Below are positions 44,399-51,741 of a stretch of 64,000 nt of DNA, one piece after another. The stretch covers positions 1 to 64,000 of the forward strand of contig CAVQYQ010000009.1 of assembly GCA_963718195.1 (NCBI GenBank), read 5' to 3'. The DNA comes from MADRE3 sp963718195 (lineage in GTDB: Bacteria; Desulfobacterota; Desulfobulbia; Desulfobulbales; Desulfocapsaceae). The stretch's first letter is position 1. Each line of letters starts with the position of its first letter. The position numbers and the translations under genes are program-made. A model generated the notes under the pieces. The model searched no databases, was not told where the DNA came from, and worked only from the letters and a program-made list of their open reading frames with translations.

Positions 44399-45523
44399 TC
44401 ACCTCTGTTCGTTTATCATCTCAATGAAGCGATCAAAAAGGTAGATTGCATCATGGGGTCCGGGTGCGTGTTCAGGGTGGTATTGCACCGAGAACGCCGG
44501 ATAGCGTTTATGTCTCATTCCCTCGCAACTATTGTCATTGAGATTTACATGGGTCAATTCCACAGCGTCGCCATCCAGGCTGTCCATGTCCACGCAAAAC
44601 CCGTGATTTTGAGAGGTAATCTCAACTTTACCGGTAGACAGGTCTTTAACCGGCTGGTTTCCGCCGCGATGGCCGAATTTTAGCTTGTAGGTCTTGCCGC
44701 CATAGGCGAGGCCGAGAATCTGGTGGCCGAGACAGATTCCAAAAATCGGTTTTTTACCGAGCAGGCTCCTGATCGTGTCAACGACATTGTCAACTCCTTC
44801 GGGGTCTCCAGGGCCATTGGACAGGAAGATACCGTCCGGATTCATCCCGAGGACCGTGTCTGCGTCAGTGGTTGCTGGAACAACCTGGACCCTGCAGCCT
44901 TTATCGGCCAGTATTCGGATCTGGTTGTATTTAATACCAAAATCAAAGGCGACAATTTTAAGGCCTTTACTGCTGCCCGATGAGCTGGAAAAGTTACCTC
45001 CCGGTACTGGTTTGTTGTCGATCCAGCCATATGGTTCAGTGCAGCTCACCAGCTTAACCATATCCTGGCCAACAAGCCCGCTCCATTGGCCGGCCCGGGC
45101 AACCAGTGATTCCGGGGAAAGATCCTCAGTTGAAACGATACCCTTCATCGCACCGGCTGTTCGGATATGTCGTACCAGCGCCCTGGTGTCAAATCCTTCA
45201 ACACCGAGCACATCGTATTTGCAGAGAAAATCAGCCAAAGTCTGACGAGACCTGAAGTTTGAAGGGATGGCGTTGTATTCTTTTACTAAAAATGCTTTCG
45301 GGTGCACCCCAGCCGATTCCATATCCTCCGGGTTAACCCCATAATTACCAATGAGTGGATAGGTCATGGTGACAATCTGGCCGGTATAGGAGGGGTCGGT
45401 AAGGATTTCCTGATACCCGCTCATTGAGGTGTTAAAAACAATCTCACCGACAGCTTCACCGGGCCCGGTAAAAGAACGCCCTTCAAAGACGGTTCCGTCT
45501 TCCAGGGCAATTAATGCTTTCAT
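44399..45523 (-). CDS. carA: Carbamoyl-phosphate synthase, small subunit
   Basis: Glutamine amidotransferase subunit that hydrolyses glutamine and channels ammonia to CarB. The 374 residues include the N-terminal CPS domain (ALEDGTVFEG, FNTSMSGYQEILTDPSY) and the class I amidotransferase domain with nucleophile Cys in FGICLGHQILGLA (about 265) and His/Glu in VQYHPEHAPGP. A hairpin lies in the leader upstream (see regulatory entry). Confidence 0.99.
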   Translation of the reverse strand: MKALIALEDGTVFEGRSFTGPGEAVGEIVFNTSMSGYQEILTDPSYTGQIVTMTYPLIGNYGVNPEDMESAGVHPKAFLVKEYNAIPSNFRSRQTLADFLCKYDVLGVEGFDTRALVRHIRTAGAMKGIVSTEDLSPESLVARAGQWSGLVGQDMVKLVSCTEPYGWIDNKPVPGGNFSSSSGSSKGLKIVAFDFGIKYNQIRILADKGCRVQVVPATTDADTVLGMNPDGIFLSNGPGDPEGVDNVVDTIRSLLGKKPIFGICLGHQILGLAYGGKTYKLKFGHRGGNQPVKDLSTGKVEITSQNHGFCVDMDSLDGDAVELTHVNLNDNSCEGMRHKRYPAFSVQYHPEHAPGPHDAIYLFDRFIEMINEQR

Positions 45524-45543
45524 TTGAATATCCTTCTGTCCGG

Positions 45544-45561
45544 GCGGTCCGCTCAGACCGC
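45544..45561 (-). promoter_or_regulatory. Leader hairpin upstream of carA
   Basis: GCGGTC/GACCGC arms with a 6-nt loop, 21-38 bp before the carA start. On the minus strand A/T-rich sequence precedes it, so it is not a terminator in that direction. It may be part of a leader affecting carAB expression. The rest of the 301-bp gap 45524-45824 carries the divergent starts of carA and the ABC gene, and nothing else I can name. Confidence 0.3.
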
Positions 45562-45824
45562 ATTATTTTTGGCCCAGCTGCGTGAAAATCTAACAGCAGC
45601 ATCTCTTCTTTTTCTTGCCGTCATACTCTGCTCAGTCGTGCAGTCAGTGTGCAGAAAAATCAGCTCAGCTGGTTAAGACAAAACGCTGATACATAACTCG
45701 GAATAGTCTGTTTCGTCAACCGTAAACGGGAGCAGCCATCAATGGGGTTGAGTTTGATGAAAGGTCGTGGTAAAGCGGTCAGGTGGAAGCTGATCTGATT
45801 ATATATGTTGTTTGAGAGAGTTAT

Positions 45825-47204
45825 ATGCGCCATCCATGGCTGGAAATCATAAACCTGGAAACCCCATCACTCAAGATCGACGATTTTTCAGTCAGAGAAA
45901 ATGAGACCTGGTGTATTCTGGGTTCAAACAGGTCTGGCGCTGATGCCCTTATACCCCTGTTGTCAGGAGATAAAAAAGACAAGATTGGGGGAGTGGTACG
46001 GGTTGTTGACGATTTTCGTGTTGTCAGTTTCAGTAGCCAGCAGGAGCTCTATGAGCGAGAAGTGCGCAATGATGACACTGACTATATAGACAAGATAGAT
46101 CCGGGAACAAAGGCCTCTGAATTTATCGGGGCACAGGAGGATGCCGTTGAGCTCGTTCGCTTATTTCGCCTCGATCACGTTCTTGACAGCGGTTACCGTC
46201 AGCTTAGTTCCGGCGAGAGTCGAAAACTCTTGATCCTGGAAGCGATTACCCATGGTATCAGGCATCTGTTGATAGAGAACCCCTATGATGGGCTTGATGT
46301 TGATTCATGCAGGGAACTGGATCGGGTTGTTCAGGGGTTACAGCAAAGAAATATCGGCTTGGTTATTTTCCTCACCAGCCGTCATGACATCCCAGGTTGG
46401 TGCAGCCATATCGCCCAGATAAGAGATGGCACGATCACTGTTCAGGGAACGAGAAAAGATGTGTTGGGAGCGATCAGTCAAGACAAGGATGCAAAAGAGT
46501 GGCGCTCGGCAACCGTGACAGAGACAACCGGGGGTGTGGAACAAAGTGAGCTGGTCCGATTGGTTGACGGAACGGTTGGCTATGGGGAGCGGACCATCTT
46601 TTCTTCCTTTGATCTGCTGGTAAAACAGGGAGATCATACCCTGATAACCGGACCCAACGGTGCCGGAAAATCAACACTTCTGGCCGTTATCACCGGCGAC
46701 CATCCGGATTGCTATACCAATGAGCTCTATCTTTTCGGCAATCGGAGGGGAAGCGGTGAATCTATCTGGCAGCTTAAGAAAGAGATGGGCATTGTCAGTC
46801 CGGCACTGCACCGGAGTCATCATGTTCCCGGCAGTACGCTGCAAATTGTTATATCAGGATTTTTTGATTCCATTGGTCTGTACAGTAAATTTACAGCACG
46901 TCAAAAAAGACATGCTCAGGAGTGGCTTGCCGATATTGGCCTTGAACAGTATTCGGCTGTCCCGTTTCGGCGCCTTAGCTTTGCCCAGCAGAGATTAGCC
47001 TTAATCGCCAGGGCTCTGATAAAATTGCCCAAACTGCTTATCCTGGATGAACCGACCCAGGGGCTTGACGATCAAAACAGAGAGAGTCTGTTGAATTTTC
47101 TCGAGATGGTCGCAGAGAAAGAGATTTCTACAATATTGTATGTAAGTCATCGTCGTGACGAGTACCGGTCGTTTTTCACTCAGCAGATCGAAATGGGAAC
47201 ATAG
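45825..47204 (+). CDS. ModF-like tandem ABC ATPase, first site degenerate
   Basis: A 459-residue protein with two ABC ATP-binding cassettes and no membrane segments. The first cassette looks inactive: its Walker A position reads GSNRSGAD (33-40) without the Lys-Ser/Thr, and its Walker B reads LLIENPYDGLD, while LSSGESRK keeps the signature. The second is canonical, with GPNGAGKST (about 276), LSFAQQR and LLILDEPTQGLD. The arrangement matches E. coli ModF/PhrA-type proteins, whose role is unclear. Molybdate genes are not seen nearby, so I do not use the gene name. Confidence 0.88.
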   Translation: MRHPWLEIINLETPSLKIDDFSVRENETWCILGSNRSGADALIPLLSGDKKDKIGGVVRVVDDFRVVSFSSQQELYEREVRNDDTDYIDKIDPGTKASEFIGAQEDAVELVRLFRLDHVLDSGYRQLSSGESRKLLILEAITHGIRHLLIENPYDGLDVDSCRELDRVVQGLQQRNIGLVIFLTSRHDIPGWCSHIAQIRDGTITVQGTRKDVLGAISQDKDAKEWRSATVTETTGGVEQSELVRLVDGTVGYGERTIFSSFDLLVKQGDHTLITGPNGAGKSTLLAVITGDHPDCYTNELYLFGNRRGSGESIWQLKKEMGIVSPALHRSHHVPGSTLQIVISGFFDSIGLYSKFTARQKRHAQEWLADIGLEQYSAVPFRRLSFAQQRLALIARALIKLPKLLILDEPTQGLDDQNRESLLNFLEMVAEKEISTILYVSHRRDEYRSFFTQQIEMGT

Positions 47205-47362
47205 ACGGGCCTTTTGCAAAATGATCTCTGCTGCTGTGGCTGGAGAGCAGGCAGACCTTGGTTGTCGGGAGGTGTGTAATAACATCAATAGATCTCCCGC
47301 TTGAAAGCTGGACACCGTGGACAAGATGGTAAATAAAAACATGTGAAGGAGGGGATAGTTCA

Positions 47363-47683
47363 ATGTTTACAAGAGCCGGTGAGGGAAAAACTCGGGAACT
47401 GATCGATGGTATAACGTTAACAACAAGCGTCCATGGTGACAAGACCCTGATGGGCCGGTTTCATATGGTCAAAGGCGCCAAAATCCCAGTACATTCGCAC
47501 CCTCATGAACAGACAGGATTGATGATCTCAGGCAGGCTCAGGTTTGTGGTCGAAGGAGACGTAAATGATGTTGAACCCGGTGACAGCTGGTGCTTGAAGG
47601 GTGGTGTCGAGCACAGCGCGGAAGCCCTGGAAGATTCTGTTATAATAGAAGTTTTTTCACCAGTACGTGAAGATTATCTGTGA
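47363..47683 (+). CDS. Cupin-domain protein
   Basis: A 106-residue single-domain cupin. Metal-binding motif 1 appears as IPVHSHPHEQTGLMISG (about 42-58) and motif 2 as EPGDSWCLKGGVEHSAEAL (about 72-90), giving the usual two or three histidines and a glutamate. Small cupins of this shape act as sensors, isomerases or oxygenase-like folds, and the activity here is unknown. The stop overlaps the start of the proline-racemase-family gene (TGATG), so the two are translationally coupled and probably act in one pathway. GGAGG lies upstream of the ATG. Confidence 0.88.
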   Translation: MFTRAGEGKTRELIDGITLTTSVHGDKTLMGRFHMVKGAKIPVHSHPHEQTGLMISGRLRFVVEGDVNDVEPGDSWCLKGGVEHSAEALEDSVIIEVFSPVREDYL

Positions 47684-48717
47684 TGAGATCAGGCACGGTA
47701 ATACATGTTGTCGGTTGTCATGCCGAAGGTGAAGTTGGCGATGTTATTGTCGGCGGAGTCGCACCACCTCCCGGTGATACGGTCTGGGCACAATCTCGTT
47801 GGATCGCAGAGGATCAGGGTCTGCGAAATTTCCTGCTGAACGAGCCCCGCGGCGGTGTGTTCAGGCATTTCAATCTCCTGGTCCCGCCCAAAAACCCGAA
47901 AGCCCAGATGGGCTGGATTATCATGGAGCCGGAGGATACACCACCGATGTCCGGTTCCAACGCGATTTGCGTTTCTACCGTGCTGCTTGAAACGGGTATC
48001 GTTGCCATGCAGGAACCTGAGACCAGGCTCGTCCTAGAACCGCCTGGTGGAATCATCGAGGTGGTGGCACGCTGCAAAGACGGTAAGGTGACCAGGGTAA
48101 CGGTTAAAAATGTAGCCTCCTTTGTGGACCGGAGCGATGCAATGATTGAGGTTGAGGGTGTCGGTACCTTGCGGGTTGATACCGCCTATGGCGGTGACAG
48201 CTTTGTTATTGTCAATGGCGACGATCTTGGCTTTGCCATACATCCGGACGAAGCTCGTGATCTCGCTGTTACCGGAATAAAAATAACCAATGCAGCCAAT
48301 GAGCAACTCGGTTTCTGTCACCCCGAAAACCCTGATTGGAACCACATATCGTTCTGTCAGATTACAGCCCCGCTCGTGAAGGAAAATAACGTATGGCTTG
48401 GTCGCAACTCCGTGGCTATTCAACCGGGAAAATTGGATAGGTGTCCCACTGGAACCGGATGTTCTGCACGAATGGCCCTGCTTCATCACCAGAGAAAAAT
48501 GAAGGTCGGAGATCACTATATCGGTGAATCAGTGATCGGCTCGAGGTTTTATTGCACAATTGATTCTGAAACACGAGTGGGAAGCAAGAACGCTATTTTC
48601 CCGTTGATTTCTGGTCAGGCCTGGATCACCGGCATACACCAGTATCTTCTGGACCCGACGGATCCATGGCCCCACGGCTATAAAGTTGCAGATACCTGGC
48701 CCAAAAAAAAGAGTTGA
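47683..48717 (+). CDS. Proline racemase/hydroxyproline epimerase-family protein, Ser/Thr active-site type
   Basis: A 344-residue protein clearly in the proline racemase superfamily (GGDSFVIVNGDDLGFAIHPDEA and HISFCQITAP regions). Both catalytic cysteines are substituted. The first block reads PPMSGSNAICV, with Ser where proline racemase has the Cys of MCGHN. The second reads DRCPTGTGCSA, with Thr at the position of the second Cys, as in trans-3-hydroxyproline dehydratases. Racemase or epimerase activity by the two-cysteine mechanism is therefore unlikely; dehydration of a hydroxyproline or another substrate is more plausible. It is coupled to the cupin gene and ends at a strong terminator. 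Confidence 0.85.
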   Translation: MRSGTVIHVVGCHAEGEVGDVIVGGVAPPPGDTVWAQSRWIAEDQGLRNFLLNEPRGGVFRHFNLLVPPKNPKAQMGWIIMEPEDTPPMSGSNAICVSTVLLETGIVAMQEPETRLVLEPPGGIIEVVARCKDGKVTRVTVKNVASFVDRSDAMIEVEGVGTLRVDTAYGGDSFVIVNGDDLGFAIHPDEARDLAVTGIKITNAANEQLGFCHPENPDWNHISFCQITAPLVKENNVWLGRNSVAIQPGKLDRCPTGTGCSARMALLHHQRKMKVGDHYIGESVIGSRFYCTIDSETRVGSKNAIFPLISGQAWITGIHQYLLDPTDPWPHGYKVADTWPKKKS

Positions 48718-48723
48718 GACTAA

Positions 48724-48755
48724 AACTCCGCAGACAGATCGTCTGCGGAGTTTTT
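48724..48755 (+). terminator. Strong, probably bidirectional terminator
   Basis: AACTCCGCAGAC-AGATC-GTCTGCGGAGTT is a 12-bp perfect stem followed by TTT on the plus strand and by TTTTAG on the minus strand. It ends the cupin/racemase unit and can also serve the convergent gene at 48767-49312. Confidence 0.92.
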
Positions 48756-48766
48756 ACGCGGGAAAA

Positions 48767-49312
48767 CTATGAGCCAAAGGAGTCAGCGTAAAGCTGGTCG
48801 ATCGCGCTGCGACCGGCTTCGCTGAGATATCTGGTGCCAGATCCGACGAAGGTGTCATATTTAATGACAGGTGTGTCTTCTTGCCAGCCGCTTTTCCAGG
48901 TATGCCATTTCTCTGAAGTCTGATCGAAAACGTGCAGCGGCCTGTTGAACATCTTGGCAAGCTCAACGGCCCAGCCGGTTCCTCCTTTTACTGAACCATC
49001 TTCCTGAATACTTCCAATAACGAACACTTGGTGTCCGCTGTTCACCATATGGAAAATGGTCTGCAGGACCTTTCTGATTTTTTCGGTCTCATAATAGGTG
49101 CGGTTCATCATCCGGGAAGCGAGTTCCATGCTGATGTCACCTCGTTCAAGCTCTGCCTGGGTCAGTACGACACTGTTTTTATCCCGGAAAAGTTTATGGC
49201 CTTCAAAGGTGTAGATGACCTCTTCAACCTCATATTTTTCCGCAGCTTCGCCAAAAGCGGTTTCGGCACCTTTGAGACCGCCGCTGTAAAGTGTACAATT
49301 TTTCGGGTTCAT
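48767..49312 (-). CDS. Unknown protein with SLOG/Rossmann-like nucleotide-binding look
   Basis: A 181-residue soluble protein. The N-terminus has TLYSGGLKGAETAFGEAAEKY, shown in parts, and a later stretch reads VFVIGSIQEDGS followed by GGTGWAVELAKMF. These glycine-rich turns resemble the SLOG/LOG and putative molybdenum-carrier families (YSGGAKGADTAWGE-type proteins), which bind nucleotides or cofactors; I infer only the fold. The start at 49312 has GAGG seven bases upstream; a GTG four codons earlier is possible. It stands alone between the racemase terminator and cmoB. Confidence 0.7.
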   Translation of the reverse strand: MNPKNCTLYSGGLKGAETAFGEAAEKYEVEEVIYTFEGHKLFRDKNSVVLTQAELERGDISMELASRMMNRTYYETEKIRKVLQTIFHMVNSGHQVFVIGSIQEDGSVKGGTGWAVELAKMFNRPLHVFDQTSEKWHTWKSGWQEDTPVIKYDTFVGSGTRYLSEAGRSAIDQLYADSFGS

Positions 49313-49412
49313 TGAATTCCTCACTCATGTTTTAGGGTAGGTGTATGATCAGACGAATGTATAATACAGGTGAGGAGAAAGGCAACCGCCACACTCTATT
49401 TTATCCATCGTT

Positions 49413-50375
49413 TTATCTTTTTTTTACCGCTTTGAGAAAAACCCGCCACGGAGCAGGGTATCCCTCGATGGTCCGGGTTTCATTATCAGGGTCAATAAAA
49501 TCACTGTAGGATTCAAACACCATCCAGTCTGTCTTTCGTTGCTCGAGCCTGCTCATCGGGTGAGAGCAACAGAGCGTCACATCTTTAAATCCGGCACGGA
49601 GCAGCCAGTTTCTCAGACACCTGCCGGTGGGAACAAAATAGGTACCGGGGACTTTAGCATAGGTTTTCTCGGGGAACAGGGCGACGGGGTCGTCACCGGG
49701 AAGCGCCTGAGATTCAAGAATAAGGGTGCCACCCGGTTTTAACCCATCCAACATGTCTTTGAGAACATCAACCGGTGAAGGTCTGTGATATATGACACCC
49801 ATGAGAAAAATAAGATCGAATGTTTCAGGGAACAGGTTGATGTGCTCTACACCAAGCAGGTCGATATCGAGGTTTCTAAACCCAGCAATACCGTTTAATG
49901 CCTTAAAACAGTAATAGGGTTGAACTGCCGGTTCGAAGCCGATCACCAATTTCGGGTTTGCTGGTGTCATTCGAAACATATAGTAGCCGTTGCTGCAGCC
50001 GATGTCAGCAATGATCTTACCCTGCAAATCGGGAAGAAACGGTTCGAGCCGCTGCCATTTTCTTTCGCTGCGCCATTCTGCATCAATGTGTATGCCATAC
50101 ACTGAAAAAGGTCCCTTCCTCCAGGGCATAAAAGCGCGCAGCTGATCGTAGACGATCTGCCTGTGGTCAGCAGACAGTTCCTCGCGGTTGCCAATTATTA
50201 TTGTGTCGCCTCGGCAGTCTGTCGATTCGCTGGCAAACTGCTGGAGCCGCTCATAGGGAGTGCGGAAACGGAGGAATCCTTTCTTCTGCTGATTCACCCA
50301 GCGTTGCCTGTCCCTGTGTACTGCTTCTATTTTATCTCTTAATATGTGTGGGTGGAGGTGGTCGATATACTTCAT
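49413..50375 (-). CDS. cmoB: tRNA U34 carboxymethyltransferase
   Basis: Transfers the carboxymethyl group of carboxy-S-adenosylmethionine to 5-hydroxyuridine at the tRNA wobble position, giving cmo5U. The 320 residues carry MPWRKGPFSVYGIHIDAEWRS in two parts, the SAM-fold motif IADIGCSNGYYMFRM (about 124), DLIFLMGVIYHRPSP and the C-terminal EGYPAPWRVF. It lies 12 bp downstream of cmoA, forming the usual pair. Confidence 0.98.
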   Translation of the reverse strand: MKYIDHLHPHILRDKIEAVHRDRQRWVNQQKKGFLRFRTPYERLQQFASESTDCRGDTIIIGNREELSADHRQIVYDQLRAFMPWRKGPFSVYGIHIDAEWRSERKWQRLEPFLPDLQGKIIADIGCSNGYYMFRMTPANPKLVIGFEPAVQPYYCFKALNGIAGFRNLDIDLLGVEHINLFPETFDLIFLMGVIYHRPSPVDVLKDMLDGLKPGGTLILESQALPGDDPVALFPEKTYAKVPGTYFVPTGRCLRNWLLRAGFKDVTLCCSHPMSRLEQRKTDWMVFESYSDFIDPDNETRTIEGYPAPWRVFLKAVKKR

Positions 50376-50387
50376 TGAGCAGACAAT

Positions 50388-51125
50388 TCAGGCAGCAGGC
50401 TTGATGGCGACAAAAGAGGAGAAGTTGAACCATTGGAAAAAGGGAGTCGCCGTATCAAAACCCGCACTGGTGAGCAGCGTTTGGTTTTCTTCAATGGTGA
50501 ATGGAACAAGTATATTTTCAAGTGCTTCACGTTTGCGGGCGATCTCGAGCTCGGAATAGCCTCGTTCACGCTTGAACCGATGGTAAATGTCGATAAAACT
50601 TCGGTTAAGCCGTTTGTCGCTACAGATGGTCTTCTCGCTGAGAACAAGCAGTCCGCCCGGTTTCAGGTTTTCGTACAACCGCTTCAACAATGCTGTTCTC
50701 TGCAATGGTCTGATAAACTGCAGGGTATAGTTGAGGATAAATGCTCCGGACTCAGGACGTTTCAGCTTGGTGATATCTTCTTGGCAGTAGCTGATTGATT
50801 CTTCCTGGGAATAGAGCTCAGTTTTCAGTCTGGCTTTTTCAAGCATGGCAGGAGAACTGTCAAAACCAATGAAGTGAAAGTTTTCCTTTCGTAAAAGCCG
50901 CGCGAATTCGAGGAGGGAGGTTCCGGTAGCACAACCAAGATCACAGACTGTATCTCCGCTTTCCAGGTGAAGCGACAAGAGTTGTGCTGTGGCTTTTATG
51001 ACCTCTTGATAAAAGGGTATGGAGCGGTCCAGCATGTCGTCGAAAACTTCGACAACCCGTTCATTAAAATCAAAATCTTCGGGAACGGAGTCAACTCGAT
51101 AAAGCCGATCAGTGTCAGGGGACAT
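50388..51125 (-). CDS. cmoA: Carboxy-S-adenosyl-L-methionine synthase
   Basis: Makes Cx-SAM from SAM and prephenate for the CmoB reaction. The 245 residues have NERVVEVFDDMLDRSIPFYQE, in two parts, the SAM motif VCDLGCATGTSLLE and YTLQFIRPLQRTALLKRLYENL, all typical of CmoA. It is adjacent to and upstream of cmoB on the minus strand. A ydbL-like gene lies 8 bp upstream of it, so co-transcription with the ydbH-ynbE-ydbL genes is possible. Confidence 0.97.
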   Translation of the reverse strand: MSPDTDRLYRVDSVPEDFDFNERVVEVFDDMLDRSIPFYQEVIKATAQLLSLHLESGDTVCDLGCATGTSLLEFARLLRKENFHFIGFDSSPAMLEKARLKTELYSQEESISYCQEDITKLKRPESGAFILNYTLQFIRPLQRTALLKRLYENLKPGGLLVLSEKTICSDKRLNRSFIDIYHRFKRERGYSELEIARKREALENILVPFTIEENQTLLTSAGFDTATPFFQWFNFSSFVAIKPAA

Positions 51126-51133
51126 GGGTAAAA

Positions 51134-51508
51134 CTATTTTTTATACCATGTCCCGTCCGGTTTCTGAAACCACTGTCCCGGACTGCCGATATCTGCGATC
51201 TGCTTGGCCCGACGCTGACCGACCAGAGTCGGGTCTACGCCCTGTTTCTTGGCAATGGCCCCATAGACCGCTTGACGATCTTTGTTCTCCCCCCCAACCA
51301 CATCCTGCTGCGGCTTCTGCTTGGTGCGGTACTCAAGAAGCCCTCGATTGTTCTCCCCAATCAGCCCCTGGCTCTTCAGGCCGTTGATTGCAGGTAGCCT
51401 GTTAACCATGCGGTCTTTGATTGACTCTGCTGAACAATTGATGGCGCCCAGCAGCATGACGGCTATAACGAGACAGCTGAAGATCTTGAAATTATTCCGG
51501 TTAATCAT
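51134..51508 (-). CDS. ydbL: YdbL/DUF1318-family periplasmic protein
   Basis: A 124-residue exported protein. The N-terminal signal peptide (about 1-28) probably ends near CSA. The mature part has the DUF1318 pattern LKSQGLIGENNRGLLEYR, ENKDRQAVYGAIAKKQG, VGQRRAKQI and a C-terminal aromatic end (GTWYKK). GGAGG lies seven bases before the ATG at 51508; a longer frame is not needed. In E. coli ydbL follows ydbH and ynbE, exactly as here. It likely modulates the YdbH-YnbE bridge. Confidence 0.9.
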   Translation of the reverse strand: MINRNNFKIFSCLVIAVMLLGAINCSAESIKDRMVNRLPAINGLKSQGLIGENNRGLLEYRTKQKPQQDVVGGENKDRQAVYGAIAKKQGVDPTLVGQRRAKQIADIGSPGQWFQKPDGTWYKK

Positions 51509-51539
51509 GGTGTCCCTCCGGTATCCTTCGTTAATTCGA

Positions 51540-51740
51540 TTATTTTGATTGAGTGGCATCATCAATGTCTGAAAAGAAATCGTCAAGAGCACGATCGACT
51601 TTGACATTAACATCTATGGTAATGTGGATTGGTTTAATCTCAACCGGTTTGACGTCAACCTCGTGCCTGGTACACCCTGTCTGCAGGAAGAATAAAACGG
51701 CTGCAGACAAAATGAGAACTGAACGTATCCAATGTCTCAT
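51540..51740 (-). CDS. ynbE: YnbE-family outer-membrane lipoprotein
   Basis: A 66-residue lipoprotein. The signal peptide (1-21) ends in LQTGC, a lipobox with Gln at -3, a mild deviation. The mature peptide contains EIKPIHITIDVNVKVDRALDDFF, in two parts, the beta-strand signature of YnbE. In E. coli YnbE pairs with the C-terminus of YdbH to make a bridge between inner and outer membranes for phospholipid transport. The ATG is one base after the ydbH stop, so the pair is translationally coupled. Confidence 0.92.
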   Translation of the reverse strand: MRHWIRSVLILSAAVLFFLQTGCTRHEVDVKPVEIKPIHITIDVNVKVDRALDDFFSDIDDATQSK

Positions 51741-51741
51741 G

